The notes beneath the pieces were generated by a model. The model worked only from the letters and a program-made list of their open reading frames with translations, did no database searches and was not told the DNA's origin. This document shows, piece after piece, positions 8,705 to 18,264 of a stretch of DNA of 57,936 nt (its first letter is position 1; every line of letters starts with the position of its first letter). Origin of the DNA: Verrucomicrobiaceae bacterium UBA1938 (lineage in GTDB: Bacteria > Verrucomicrobiota > Verrucomicrobiia > Verrucomicrobiales > Verrucomicrobiaceae); contig DDFC01000043.1 of NCBI GenBank assembly GCA_002336895.1, positions 91,448-149,383 of the forward strand, written 5' to 3'. The position numbers and the translations under genes are program-made.

Positions 8705-9316
8705 ATGGACGTAGCGCGCACCTCCACCCGCGACCCCGAGACCTGGCTCGACCTCGCGCCAGATTTCTCCCAGCGCATGGCCCGGCAGGTGCGCACCTGG
8801 ATCCAGCACTGGGAGCCCGACCTCACCGAGGCCATGAAGTGGAACATGCTCTGCTTCAGCGGTCGCAAAAACATCTGCGCCCTCAGCGCCTGCCAGAAGC
8901 ACCTCGGCATCACCTTCTTTCGCGGCACTGAGCTCCGCGACATCACCGACCTCTTTGTCGGCGGCGAGGCCAATACCAGCATCCTGACCATCCGCGTCAC
9001 CAAGCTGGAAAAGCTCAACGTGAAAGCCCTCCAGCGCCTCGTGCACGCCGCCGTCGCGCTGGACTCCGATGAATCCGCCAGGCCCCCGCCTCCCAAAAAG
9101 CGTGCCGAGTGGCCCATGCCGCCCGCCCTCGCCAAGGCGCTCAAGCAAAACAAGGCCGCCGCAGCAGGCTTCAATGCCATGAGCATCTCCTGCCAGCGCG
9201 AATACAAAGTCTGGATCAGCTCCGCCAGGCAGGAGGAAACCCTCCAGCGCCGCCTCGCCGAAACCCTCCGCGCCCTCGCCTCCGGCAAAAAATGGGCCCA
9301 GCGCAAAGAAGCCTGA
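8705..9316 (+). CDS. DUF1801 / YdeI-like protein
   Basis: Cytoplasmic protein of 203 residues. The N-terminal part (WLDLAPDFSQRMARQVRTWIQHWEPDLTEAMKW) matches the DUF1801 fold (YdhG/YobT). The C-terminal part (WPMPPALAKALKQNKAAAAGFNAMS ... ETLQRRLAETLRALASGKKW) matches the YdeI/OmpD-associated family. No catalytic role is established for either. It directly follows the lipoprotein gene with a 6-bp gap. Confidence 0.75.
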   Translation: MDVARTSTRDPETWLDLAPDFSQRMARQVRTWIQHWEPDLTEAMKWNMLCFSGRKNICALSACQKHLGITFFRGTELRDITDLFVGGEANTSILTIRVTKLEKLNVKALQRLVHAAVALDSDESARPPPPKKRAEWPMPPALAKALKQNKAAAAGFNAMSISCQREYKVWISSARQEETLQRRLAETLRALASGKKWAQRKEA

Positions 9317-9329
9317 CATCGAGGTTTCT

Positions 9330-9390
9330 CTTTGAGATCCGTGATCCGATCTCTGTGTTCATCGTGTCTCTGTGGTTAAAAAAACAATCT
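9330..9390. repeat. Possible dispersed 'ctctgtg...ctctgtggtta' repeat
   Basis: The gap 9317-9430 contains 'ctctgtgttcatcgtgtctc' followed by 'tgtggttaaaaaaac'. From memory this resembles the enigmatic intergenic repeat (ctctgtg/ctctgtggtt type) that recurs in planctomycete and verrucomicrobial genomes. There is only one copy in this window, so repeat status is not shown here. Confidence 0.35.
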
Positions 9391-9430
9391 TCGATCCACA
9401 CCCATTTTAACCGCCCTTGGCATCAGGTAC

Positions 9431-11698
9431 TCACCTCACAAACTCCAGCCTGTCCGGCACCCCGTTGTTATTCCCATCAAAAGGCAGCGCATCATCCAGA
9501 CCCTTCTTCCCGTCTTCATCTTGGTCACTGTCTTTCTGCAGCCACGCATCATCCTCGCACAGCCACTCGCCCTGCTTCTGCAGCGCATGCCACAGCTGCA
9601 CCACCGCATCCGCGCGCGTCAGCGCCCGCTGCGCCACATCCTTGCCAAACAGCCCCGCATTCACCTTCAGCCCCAGCGCCGTGCACCAGCGGTACAGCAT
9701 GGCCCAGTCCGCCCGGTCTTCAGGATGAAAGTTCTTGTCCGTAGTGGCCAGCCCCCATGCGCACAGGGACTCGATCGCCGCACGGTCCCCATCATCCAGA
9801 CCCACATCATCAAATCGCGCCGCATCAGCCACCTTCCATTCTGCCGCATGCGGTCTGGCACGCAGCATCCTGGCCAGCACCCGCGCCAGTTCCCGGCGCG
9901 TCATCACATGCTCCGCATCAAAAAACACGCTGCCTGCGTCAGCAGGCCACACACCCCGCACCGCCAGCATGTTGGCCGCTTCAAAATAGCCCGCCTCCAG
10001 TGGCAGATCCTGCCATGGCCAGATCAGCACCCCCGGCCCTCCAGCACCACGCACCAGCCTCAGCTGCATCTCCCGCCAGCTCTTCTGCGAGCCCGCCGCC
10101 GCTCGCGGCTCCACACCATCCCGCAGGCACAGCCACGCCAGCGTCGCGCTCGCCTGCCCCACATGCATCATCTGCCCGTGCAGCCGCAGCGCGCTCTGCA
10201 CCACGCTGCTCACACCGATGTTCTTTGAGCACCCCAGCAGCCCGTCCATCTCCACCGGCACCAGGCCCCGCAGCGGAAACATCGCCCGGTCCGTGTCCGT
10301 GTGCCATCCACGTGAAGGCGTCTGCACAAACTGCCACGCCCCATTGCGGTCATCCCCCAAAAACTTCCTCCGTGTCGGATGAAAGTCGATGTTGAACTGG
10401 AACCCAAACACACCATCCGGCACCATCACTTTCGCCCATTTCGGCTCCCGCGTCTCCGCACGGATGTCCTGCTCACGCAGCATGTACAGCGCCTCCAGCC
10501 GCAGCCCCTCGCGAACATACGGCTTCGGCGGCAACCGGTCCGCCGTGCCAAACTCATCCGTCAGCTTCATGTGGCGGAAGCTCTGCGGAAAGTCCCCCAC
10601 ACGCTCATGCACCGCTGTCTGCAGATGGTGCAGCATCCCCAGCGTGTGCTGCTTCGCATCATCGAAAATGATCCGCCTCTGCGCCGGTGTCAGATCCACG
10701 ATGTTCTTCTTCGACGCCCCGGCCTCCGTCTTCTCCAGCGCATCCACCACCCGCTGCGGCAGCTGGCACAGCGGATAGTCCTGCACCGGCCAGTTCAGAA
10801 ACGTCGCCTCGGTTCCCGCCGCCAGCCCGTTGTGCCAGCGGTCCACCAGCCTCCGGTGCGTGTACACACTCCAGCCCGACTGGCTGTACGGTCCCGTGCT
10901 CATGTCGCTGTCCACCCACGGCGGCGTCTTGTCCAGCTGCGCAAACGATCTCGCATCATACGTCGCAGGTTTGGCCACCACGTTGTCCTTGCCCGCCTCC
11001 CGCAGCACCACACACCACGACAGCGGATTCATCTCCTGCCGGCCCGCATCATCAAACGCCGCCGGAGCACTCGCCTCGCCAAACCGCTCCTTCAGGTCCG
11101 GCCCCGCGCCATACTTCGCGCCGCTCATCTTCACCACATCACCCCAGTCCGACGAGTCCAGCGTCAGCTTCGCCCGGATGTTAAGAGGGCTTGAGGAATT
11201 GCGGAAAAAGACACAACCCGCGACCTTTTTGCCCTCCAAAATCACCTTCTGCAGCTGCCACCCGCGCTCAATCCGCAGCACCCCCGAATCCACATACGGC
11301 TTCAGCAGCTCCTCAAAAATCCGCGCTGCCGCTGCCGGCTCGATCGTCTCCGTGCCGCAAAACGAGTTCCCCGGCGCTGGCATGCCATACACCTGCGAGT
11401 TATGCGCGCGGATGCGCTGAATCACCTCGCTGTAAATCCCGCTGCGCGGAAAATTCACCCTTCGTCCGTTCACTGCCGTCCATTCATCCGGACACCCCAC
11501 TCCCTCCGCGCTGAACTGCCCTCCCAGCCACTCAATGTCATTCACCAGCACAATCTTCCTCACACCCAGCCTCGCCGCCTGCACCGCCGCCGCACACCCC
11601 GACTCATTGCCTCCCACGATAAGCAGCTCAGTTTCAATATCTTCGGCAAACACAGGCGCGAGAAAACCTGCGAACAAGAGCATGATGATTCGCCTCAT
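9431..11698 (-). CDS. Secreted FAD-dependent oxidoreductase with SLH-like and calcium-binding-like tail
   Basis: The 755-residue protein has a signal peptide (MRRIIMLLFAGFLAPVFA), then the FAD motif ELLIVGGNESGCAAAVQAARLG and VLVNDIEWLGGQFSAEGVG. This is the FAD_oxidored family common in PVC bacteria. Residues after about 590 (EAGYFEAANMLAVRGVWPAD ... MTRRELARVLARML ... LTRADAVVQLWHAL) look like S-layer-homology modules. The end (DSDQDEDGKKGLDDALPFDG) looks like an Asp-rich calcium-binding repeat. It probably oxidises a sugar or organic substrate at the cell surface; the substrate is unknown. Confidence 0.8.
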   Translation of the reverse strand: MRRIIMLLFAGFLAPVFAEDIETELLIVGGNESGCAAAVQAARLGVRKIVLVNDIEWLGGQFSAEGVGCPDEWTAVNGRRVNFPRSGIYSEVIQRIRAHNSQVYGMPAPGNSFCGTETIEPAAAARIFEELLKPYVDSGVLRIERGWQLQKVILEGKKVAGCVFFRNSSSPLNIRAKLTLDSSDWGDVVKMSGAKYGAGPDLKERFGEASAPAAFDDAGRQEMNPLSWCVVLREAGKDNVVAKPATYDARSFAQLDKTPPWVDSDMSTGPYSQSGWSVYTHRRLVDRWHNGLAAGTEATFLNWPVQDYPLCQLPQRVVDALEKTEAGASKKNIVDLTPAQRRIIFDDAKQHTLGMLHHLQTAVHERVGDFPQSFRHMKLTDEFGTADRLPPKPYVREGLRLEALYMLREQDIRAETREPKWAKVMVPDGVFGFQFNIDFHPTRRKFLGDDRNGAWQFVQTPSRGWHTDTDRAMFPLRGLVPVEMDGLLGCSKNIGVSSVVQSALRLHGQMMHVGQASATLAWLCLRDGVEPRAAAGSQKSWREMQLRLVRGAGGPGVLIWPWQDLPLEAGYFEAANMLAVRGVWPADAGSVFFDAEHVMTRRELARVLARMLRARPHAAEWKVADAARFDDVGLDDGDRAAIESLCAWGLATTDKNFHPEDRADWAMLYRWCTALGLKVNAGLFGKDVAQRALTRADAVVQLWHALQKQGEWLCEDDAWLQKDSDQDEDGKKGLDDALPFDGNNNGVPDRLEFVR

Positions 11699-11742
11699 GG
11701 AAGTCGTGATGTTGCGTCGTTGCCGACTGGTTTGCAGTGCTG

Positions 11743-13023
11743 TTACACCCCCGCCCTCACCGTCGCATAGCTCTTCTTGCCTTTGCGCAGGATGCAGAGC
11801 TTGCCGCCGAGGAAGTGCTCTGCGGTGAGCACGGGCACCTCACCGGCAGGCACCTGTACGTTGTTGATATAGAATCCACCACCTTTCATGAGGCGTCCGG
11901 CATCTCCCTTTGAGGTGGCCAGTCCGAGAGTCACAAGCAGATCGGCAATGCCCGGCACAGCCGCCAGATCCACTGCGGTGCTTGGCGCGGAAGCAGTGGC
12001 CTCGATCAGCGTGTCCACGTCGGCGGTGGCCAGATCCGCTCCGCCAAAGAGTGCCTGGGAGGCCAGGATGACCTTCTGCAGCTCTTCCTCGCCGTGCACC
12101 ATGCGGGTCACTTCTGCCGCCAGGCGCTTGTGGCCGCTGCGCTGTCCAGGGTTCGCATTGTGCTCAGCCTCAATGGCTTCGATCTCTTCATGGGAAAGCA
12201 GCGTGAACTGGCGCAGGAAGCGCGGCACGTCCGGGTCTTCGGAGTTCACCCAGAACTGGTAGAAGGCGTACGGGCTGGTCTTCTTCGCGTCCATCCAGAT
12301 GGCACCCGCCTCGGACTTGCCGAACTTCTTGCCGGAGCTGGTCGTGATCAGCGGGAAGGTGACCACAAAAGTCCTCTGCTCGGGAAGCTGCCGCTGTTCG
12401 CGCATCTTGCGCACCAGGTCGATTCCTGCCGTCATGTTCCCCCATTGGTCGCTGCCGCCGATCTGCACGGTGCAGCCGTGGCGCTCATTCAGCACCACAA
12501 AGTCATAGGCCTGCAAGATCATGTAGGTGAATTCGGTGAACGAGATGCCGCTTTCCAGTCGGGCGCTCACAGACTCCTTGGCCAGCATCCAGGCGATGGT
12601 GAAGTTTTTGCCCACATCGCGCAGCAGCTCCACGGCGCTCATCTTGCAGATCCAGTCGGCATTGTTTTCCACAATCGTCTGTTCCGGGACAAGAATGCTC
12701 CGAATTTGCACTTCGATGCGCTTCACAAACTCAGCCACGGTCTCCGGCGTGTTGAGCGTGCGCTCATTCGCCTTGCCGCTGGGGTCGCCGATCAGGCCTG
12801 TGCCGCCGCCCACAATGGCGATGGCCTTGTGTCCGTGCTCCTGCACGCGGCGCAGTGCCATCAGGGGCAGCAGGTTGCCGATGTGCAGGCTGTCTGCCGT
12901 GGGGTCAAAGCCGCAATAGAAGGTCTGCTGGGTCTTGAGGGCTTCCTTGAGGGCATCGAGGTCGCTGCACTGCTTCAGCAGGCCGCGCCATTCCAGGTCG
13001 GCGATCAGGTCGGTCGTGGGCAT
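11743..13023 (-). CDS. tyrS: Tyrosyl-tRNA synthetase
   Basis: Class I aaRS of 426 residues, charging tRNA-Tyr. Visible: YCGFDPTADSLHIGNLLPLM with the HIGH-type motif (about residues 37-56), YMILQAYDF for the tyrosine pocket, QIGGSDQWGNM, and KFGKSE in place of KMSKS (typical of TyrRS). The C-terminal S4-like RNA-binding part (GLATSKGDAGRLMKGGGFYINN) is intact. It is followed 44 bp downstream by the FAD oxidoreductase, which may be read through. Confidence 0.96.
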   Translation of the reverse strand: MPTTDLIADLEWRGLLKQCSDLDALKEALKTQQTFYCGFDPTADSLHIGNLLPLMALRRVQEHGHKAIAIVGGGTGLIGDPSGKANERTLNTPETVAEFVKRIEVQIRSILVPEQTIVENNADWICKMSAVELLRDVGKNFTIAWMLAKESVSARLESGISFTEFTYMILQAYDFVVLNERHGCTVQIGGSDQWGNMTAGIDLVRKMREQRQLPEQRTFVVTFPLITTSSGKKFGKSEAGAIWMDAKKTSPYAFYQFWVNSEDPDVPRFLRQFTLLSHEEIEAIEAEHNANPGQRSGHKRLAAEVTRMVHGEEELQKVILASQALFGGADLATADVDTLIEATASAPSTAVDLAAVPGIADLLVTLGLATSKGDAGRLMKGGGFYINNVQVPAGEVPVLTAEHFLGGKLCILRKGKKSYATVRAGV

Positions 13024-13112
13024 GAGATAAAAGGATGAAAGTGGAGACGGCAGTTGGAAATGACGAGGGGTAGGTGCTTCGTCATTCGCCGTTTGGATGG
13101 GTCATTCCGCCG

Positions 13113-13625
13113 TTACGGCGTGGTTCCGGGCTCGGCACGGAAGAGCTGCGAGCCGTTGAATCTTTCGTTGGGTTTGAAGAGCCAGCCTGGGCTCTCATTG
13201 CGGACTTCCCAGCGGCGCAGCTCAAATTCCGGCAGCACCAGGTTGCTGTTCGGGTCAAACACCCGGCGGCCGGTGTAGCGGCCCCAGATGGTGTACTCGG
13301 TGTTGTGGTCGTCCCCGTAGGCGTAGCCGCCGTCCGTGGGCGATTCAGGCAGACGGTACGGGATCTTCTGGTAGCGCTCGTTCATGATCACGAGCTTGGA
13401 GCTCTCCCAGCTCTGGCCCGGGCTGCGCAGGTAGCCCCAGAAATGCGTGTGGTTGATGTAAAAGCGGCGGCCGATGTAGTAGTCCCCGCGCGGTTCCGAG
13501 GCGATCTGGCGGCGGCGCGCCTCCATCGCCGCAGCCTGCTGCGGGGTGAGGCTGGCGGTTTCACAGCCGGTGATGACGAGGCTGAGAGTGCAAAGCAGGA
13601 TGGAAAAAAAGGCGCGGCTAGGCAT
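13113..13625 (-). CDS. Small lipoprotein of unknown function
   Basis: Start at 13625 gives a 170-residue protein with a clear lipoprotein signal, MPSRAFFSILLCTLSLVITGC. The mature part is rich in Tyr, Trp and Arg (YYIGRRFYINHTHFWGYLR, TIWGRYTGRRVFDPNSN) and shows no domain I recognise. It is divergently transcribed from the sulfatase across 93 bp and ends 89 bp before tyrS, so it may be cotranscribed with tyrS. Confidence 0.7.
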   Translation of the reverse strand: MPSRAFFSILLCTLSLVITGCETASLTPQQAAAMEARRRQIASEPRGDYYIGRRFYINHTHFWGYLRSPGQSWESSKLVIMNERYQKIPYRLPESPTDGGYAYGDDHNTEYTIWGRYTGRRVFDPNSNLVLPEFELRRWEVRNESPGWLFKPNERFNGSQLFRAEPGTTP

Positions 13626-13718
13626 GGCAGTCCGCACTGTGAAGCGTGCCGGGGCCGTCGCAATGGGAAAGGCGCAACTTGATGAAAGTCCGCCCGCGCC
13701 CTTTTCGTGAAGGGGGCC

Positions 13719-15806
13719 ATGCGCCTCCTCCTCGCTTTCGCTCTCCTGCTCTCTGCTGCCTCTTTGTTCGCCGCAGACACGCCCAACATCGTCATCATTC
13801 TGGCGGATGATTACGGCTACGGCAGCGCCGGGTGCTACGGCGCTGATGGCAGCCTGGTGCAGACGCCAAACATCGACCGTCTGGCCCGCGAGGGGCGGCG
13901 GTTTACAGATGCCAGCACCACCTCCTCCGTGTGCTCGCCCACACGCTACTCGGTGCTCACGGGCCGCTACTGCTGGCGCACCTCGCTGACGCATGAGGTC
14001 CTGGGCACTTTTTCCCCGCTGCACATTGAAACGACTCGGCTGAACATGGCCTCCCTTCTCAAAAAGCATGGCTATCAGACCGCCGCGATCGGCAAATGGC
14101 ATCTCGGCTACGGCACGGATGACGGCTTATTGAAGTGGCGCACGGACTACACCGCTGAGCTCTCCCCCGGCCCGCTGGACATCGGCTTTGACTACCACTT
14201 TGGCGTGCCCAGCAATCACGGCGACCTCACCGGCGTGTTTGTGGAGAACCGTTTTGTTTACGGCCTGCGCAGCGGCAAAATCCCGGCGGGCATGAAGCTG
14301 CACAGCCCTGATTCCGACGATCCGAACTTCAAGGCCACCTATGGTCCCGAAGACACGGAGGGCAGCAGGGCGACCATCCTTCAGCTTGATGCGCCACGGC
14401 GCGTGAATGAGCGCGTGATGCCACTGCTGACCACCAAAGCGGCGGAATGGATTACCCAGCAGAAAAAGGGCACACCCTTCTTCCTCTACTACACGCCTGT
14501 GGCCGTGCACAATCCGGTGACTCCAGACAAAGACATGGCCGGAAAGAGCAAGGCCGGACTCTACGGCGACTGGATCCAGGAGCTGGACCGCAGCGTGGGC
14601 GGCGTGCTCAAGGCGCTGGATGACAAGGGCGTGGCGCAGGACACGCTTGTGATCCTCAGCAGCGACAACGGCGGCGTCTTCACCCCCTCTCGCGACAGCG
14701 TGCAGACGCAGGCTTACAAGGCCGGGCTGAAGGTGAATGCCGCCCTGCGCGGTGGAAAGCATGATGTGTGGGAGGGCGGCTTCAGGGTGCCCTTCATCAC
14801 CCGCTGGCCCGCGAAGATCCCCGCTGGCAGCGTGTGCGATGACATGATCAGCGTGGCCGACATCCTGGCCACCACGGCGGCGCTCGTGGGAGAGCCCCTG
14901 CCTGCCGCCGCCACGGCTGCGGAAGACAGCTTCAATGCCCTGCCCGCCTTTCTCGGTACAAAGGGTGCGGCACCCACGCGCGATCACATGTTCATCCATA
15001 GCGCGGATGGTGTGTTTGCCATCCGCAAAGGTCCGTGGAAATGGATCGAAGGCGTGCCCGTCAGCGAGATCAAACTCGGAGCCCGCAAGGCACGCGCCAG
15101 CCAGTTCAAAGCCCAGCTTTACAATGTGAAGGAAGACCCCGCTGAAACGGTGGATGTCAGCGCGCAGAACCCCGAGGTGGTGAAGGAACTCAGCGCCCTG
15201 GTGAACCGCTATCGCGACGGCGGTTACAGCCGCGAGCTGCCTCCCATCGTGGAAAAGAAGGCTCCGCCAGCATTACCCGCACTGACGGGCCAGGAAGTGC
15301 TGGCCCAGGATTTCAAAGCCCTGCCCGCCAAGCCCTGGACCCTGACACGCGGCACCTGGCAGGTGCACGATGAGGCCATTTGGAACCCCACGCCGAAAAC
15401 CGAGGAACAAGGTGCCACATTGACCGGCCCGCTGCCCATCACCGATGGCACGCTGCAGTATGAGATGAAACTGCACACCGCAGGGCGGCATTCGCTGCGC
15501 ATTCATACGGCAGGCAAGCATTCCTTCCGCATCGTAGTCAGCAGCACGCAGGTCGAGATCACCAAGAATCCCGACCCCGGCCAGGACAAGAGCCAGACGG
15601 AGCCGCTGGCGCGGCAGAAGATCAAACTCAATGCTGAAGACTGGCAGACGCTGCGCATCACTTTCAAAGGCGACGAAGTCACCGCTCAAATCGCCGGAGT
15701 GACGGTGAAGGGCAGGCACGCCGTGATCGCCGAGGCCAAGCAGCAGCAGAACCTCATCGTCTTCGATGGCGAGGCCGGGTTCAAAAATCTGCGCGTGGTG
15801 CAGTAG
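13719..15806 (+). CDS. Secreted sulfatase with extra C-terminal domain
   Basis: The 695-residue protein starts at ATG 13719 with a signal peptide (MRLLLAFALLLSAASLFAAD). Sulfatase landmarks: TPNIVIILADDYGYG (metal-binding Asp pair), the active-site C-S-P-T-R at residue 72 (Cys converted to formylglycine by an FGE enzyme), GKWHLGYG, and ILSSDNGG with the second metal Asp-Asn. After about residue 515 a separate 180-residue module (EVLAQDFKALPAKPWTLTRG ... GEAGFKNLRVV) resembles a 3-keto-disaccharide-hydrolase or LamG-like sandwich. It probably desulfates polysaccharides in the periplasm. Confidence 0.9.
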   Translation: MRLLLAFALLLSAASLFAADTPNIVIILADDYGYGSAGCYGADGSLVQTPNIDRLAREGRRFTDASTTSSVCSPTRYSVLTGRYCWRTSLTHEVLGTFSPLHIETTRLNMASLLKKHGYQTAAIGKWHLGYGTDDGLLKWRTDYTAELSPGPLDIGFDYHFGVPSNHGDLTGVFVENRFVYGLRSGKIPAGMKLHSPDSDDPNFKATYGPEDTEGSRATILQLDAPRRVNERVMPLLTTKAAEWITQQKKGTPFFLYYTPVAVHNPVTPDKDMAGKSKAGLYGDWIQELDRSVGGVLKALDDKGVAQDTLVILSSDNGGVFTPSRDSVQTQAYKAGLKVNAALRGGKHDVWEGGFRVPFITRWPAKIPAGSVCDDMISVADILATTAALVGEPLPAAATAAEDSFNALPAFLGTKGAAPTRDHMFIHSADGVFAIRKGPWKWIEGVPVSEIKLGARKARASQFKAQLYNVKEDPAETVDVSAQNPEVVKELSALVNRYRDGGYSRELPPIVEKKAPPALPALTGQEVLAQDFKALPAKPWTLTRGTWQVHDEAIWNPTPKTEEQGATLTGPLPITDGTLQYEMKLHTAGRHSLRIHTAGKHSFRIVVSSTQVEITKNPDPGQDKSQTEPLARQKIKLNAEDWQTLRITFKGDEVTAQIAGVTVKGRHAVIAEAKQQQNLIVFDGEAGFKNLRVVQ

Positions 15807-17103
15807 CGGACCCGCGTGCCAGCGCGATGGTGAGCGGCAGCCAGAAAAGCAGCCCCTCAAAGCGCGGTGCCGTGGCCAGGGATGCCAGAGATTCGCCATC
15901 AAACAGCAGACCGCCGCAGCCAAAGGCCAGCAGGGAGATCCAGGTGGCATCTCCTGCCACAGCCAGACGATGAGCGCACTGGATACCACGACCTAGCACC
16001 ACCAGCAGCAAGGCTGCGCCGATGATGCCGCCATGCACGAAGGTGGCAAAAAAAGCGCTGTGCAGGTGGGACATCATCATGATGCTCGTCTTTGACTGCA
16101 GCTCGCACTGCCAGAGCCCGCGCACGCCCCACTGGCCGGTGCCCAGCCAGACATGGTCCACGGCATGCCATCCGGCGCGGTAGATGTCCAGGCGGTTGTT
16201 GTCTCCACGTTCCATCACTTTTTGAAGCGGCTGTGTGATGCTTTGAGTTGCCGCAAGGGAAACCGTCGGTCCGGCACGCCACTGCTGGATGCGCGCAAAC
16301 ACCGGCGCGCTGGTGAAATAGAGCGCAGCAGTGATCACAAACACAGCTGCCGCAGGACCACCGCGCCGCCAGCCTCGCGCCACCAGCAGCACCAGATGGC
16401 CGCAGGCCAGCGCCAGCATGGCTCCACGGCTGCCGGAAAGAAATGCCGCAAAATGCAGCAAACCCGCAGCGGCCCATCCAAGCCAGAGCGGCTGCGGCGT
16501 TGGCTTGGTCTCCATCAAAGACGCGAGCCACAGAGCGGAGAAGCCGAAGATCAAACCCGTGCACACGGGGTTCAGGCCGCCATGCACCAGCAGGTTCATG
16601 AGCCGCTCTCCCGCCTGATGCTGCGGCAGCACCCCGTAGGACAGCACGATGCTGATCAGCGCCGCGAGCGCCGCCGTCAGGCCCGCCACCCAGCCCATGC
16701 TCTGCAAAGATTCACTGTTGTGCGCCTGCTGCCAGAGGAGCACGCAAAACATCACCAGCAGCAGCATTCCGAGAATGCCGGAGATCACTTCATCCGGTGC
16801 ACGCTCGGCCATGAAGGGAATCTGCACGCAGGAGCGGATGAGCATCCACACCAGAAAGCACAGGATGGAAAGCACCCCGGCATCTGCCTGCCAGCGTTTG
16901 AGCCAGGAGGACCAGTCTGTCCAGGTCAGAGCCCACGTTCCCGCGATGATGAGCCAGCCCAGATGCAGCCAATGATTGGGCAGAAATGAGTGCCCGGCCA
17001 CAAAGCCCGTCAATGCAATCTGGCCTGCCCACGTTCCGCCCGCCAGTCGGCGCAGCTCAGATGCTGCGAACCCGTTTGCCAAAGATGGCGACAGGCTTTT
17101 CAC
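15781..17103 (-). CDS. O-antigen ligase/polymerase-like membrane protein
   Basis: The 440-residue protein has roughly ten hydrophobic segments and a Wzy/WaaL-type central part (FLSGSRGAMLALACGHLVLLV, then a large loop with DNNRLDIYRAGWHAVDHVWLGTGQWG and HLHSAFFATFVHGG). This pattern is typical of the O-antigen ligase family, which joins or polymerises surface glycans at the inner membrane. The GTG start overlaps the stop of the DUF3592 gene by 4 bases (17100-17103), implying coupled translation. Its 3' end overlaps the convergent sulfatase by 26 bp. Confidence 0.8.
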   Translation of the reverse strand: MKSLSPSLANGFAASELRRLAGGTWAGQIALTGFVAGHSFLPNHWLHLGWLIIAGTWALTWTDWSSWLKRWQADAGVLSILCFLVWMLIRSCVQIPFMAERAPDEVISGILGMLLLVMFCVLLWQQAHNSESLQSMGWVAGLTAALAALISIVLSYGVLPQHQAGERLMNLLVHGGLNPVCTGLIFGFSALWLASLMETKPTPQPLWLGWAAAGLLHFAAFLSGSRGAMLALACGHLVLLVARGWRRGGPAAAVFVITAALYFTSAPVFARIQQWRAGPTVSLAATQSITQPLQKVMERGDNNRLDIYRAGWHAVDHVWLGTGQWGVRGLWQCELQSKTSIMMMSHLHSAFFATFVHGGIIGAALLLVVLGRGIQCAHRLAVAGDATWISLLAFGCGGLLFDGESLASLATAPRFEGLLFWLPLTIALARGSATAPRADF

Positions 17104-17540
17104 GCGTGCCAGAGAGAGGCTGCCAGGACGACCAGCAGCAGCGCGCTGGAGAGCGCCGCCATGGCCGAGCCCTGCCAGGCTGGCGGCTGCACCACGGCCT
17201 CGGCGGGATTGTGCGGATGATAGTACACCGGCAGCTCAGCCCCCTGCGCCAGCCGGGCGATGAACTGCGTGGTGCGGCCTGCGTCCCTGCCTGCTGCATG
17301 GTGCGTGTAGCGGCTGCCTTCAAAGGCATGCCCGCCCACGGTGTAGGAGTAGCGCAGCACCGGATCATAGAGCAGGCAGCCGTCATGAGTCTTCTGCTTG
17401 CTGCGGCGCATCTCGGCCGTCACCACCGTGCCCTGGGTGCGCTGCCAGCGGCGCATGGCCCATGCGGTGCTGAAGCGGCGGAGGAAGTAAATGAATGCGA
17501 ACAGCGCGAGCACCGCGCCGGAGAGCAGGAGGTGTGTCAT
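17100..17540 (-). CDS. DUF3592-like membrane protein
   Basis: Start taken at 17540 (MTHLLLSGAVLALFAFIYFL), giving 146 residues with N- and C-terminal membrane helices around a small soluble core (GTVVTAEM ... VLRYSYTVGGHAFEGSRYT ... LPVYYHPHNPAEAVV). That core is the DUF3592 signature. Function unknown. Its stop overlaps the GTG start of the O-antigen-ligase-like gene, so the two are an operon; btaB ends 76 bp upstream. Confidence 0.75.
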   Translation of the reverse strand: MTHLLLSGAVLALFAFIYFLRRFSTAWAMRRWQRTQGTVVTAEMRRSKQKTHDGCLLYDPVLRYSYTVGGHAFEGSRYTHHAAGRDAGRTTQFIARLAQGAELPVYYHPHNPAEAVVQPPAWQGSAMAALSSALLLVVLAASLWHA

Positions 17541-17616
17541 GAGGAATGAAGTGCCTGATGGCAGCCTCATGATGAAGGCGGGTTCACATCACTGCACGAA
17601 ACAGTATCGCCACACT

Positions 17617-18264
17617 CTATGACCCCTGCTTGCGTCCGAGGTAGATGCCGTACTCCCACACGCCTCCGTAGGCGGAAAAACGTTCGTCCAGCAGCGGCGC
17701 AAACTTCTGGCTCAGATACGGCCACAAATGCCCTTCCATGCGCACGTGGTTCACGCCCATCCAGTTGCGGAACCAGGCGAAGCGTGTGTGGGAAAAATCC
17801 ACCACGGCGATGACGCCGCCTTCAGCGAGATCCGCCCACGCGGCATCAATGGCCTGCTCCCAGCCGGGATTGAACATGCTCAAAGCGTATGAGAAGAGCA
17901 CGAGATCATACTTCCTGCCATTCTCATGTACCGGCGCGGAGTAAGAGCGGCGCAGGAGTGAGATGCGGTCGTCTTTTACCTTGGTGGCGGCGATGGACAG
18001 CATCTGCTCGGAGAGATCCACACCGGTGATGCGGGCCTGAGGAAAGCGACGGCGCAGGCCGGGAAGATTGCGCCCGGTGCCGCAGCCCACTTCCAGGATG
18101 CGCTGCGGCTTGCTCACGCACGCGGCGCGCATCAGCACCTCCTCACGGCCGAAGAGAAAGCTCCAGCGCGTGGCATCATAAATGCGCGAGTGAAACTGGT
18201 AGTAGCGCTCCAGCGCGCTCCCAGCGCCCTGTGTGGGTGAGGATGCGTGCGCCGTGCTCATCAC
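17617..18264 (-). CDS. btaB: Betaine-lipid N-methyltransferase BtaB-like
   Basis: The 215-residue class I SAM methyltransferase has motif I ILEVGCGTGRNLPGL and the acidic ITGVDLSEQML. Its N-terminal YYQFHSRIYDATRWSFLFGR is characteristic of BtaB. By family knowledge BtaB trimethylates diacylglyceryl-homoserine, made by BtaA, to the betaine lipid DGTS. It overlaps btaA by 4 bases (18261-18264). The pairing is what makes the assignment firm; the fold alone would only say methyltransferase. Confidence 0.85.
   Translation of the reverse strand: MMSTAHASSPTQGAGSALERYYQFHSRIYDATRWSFLFGREEVLMRAACVSKPQRILEVGCGTGRNLPGLRRRFPQARITGVDLSEQMLSIAATKVKDDRISLLRRSYSAPVHENGRKYDLVLFSYALSMFNPGWEQAIDAAWADLAEGGVIAVVDFSHTRFAWFRNWMGVNHVRMEGHLWPYLSQKFAPLLDERFSAYGGVWEYGIYLGRKQGS

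Noticed and set aside
7706..9319. 537-residue ORF antisense to the lipoprotein and DUF1801 genes
   Set aside because: Gly/Ala/Glu-rich antisense reading spanning two real genes and their gap; no recognisable domain.
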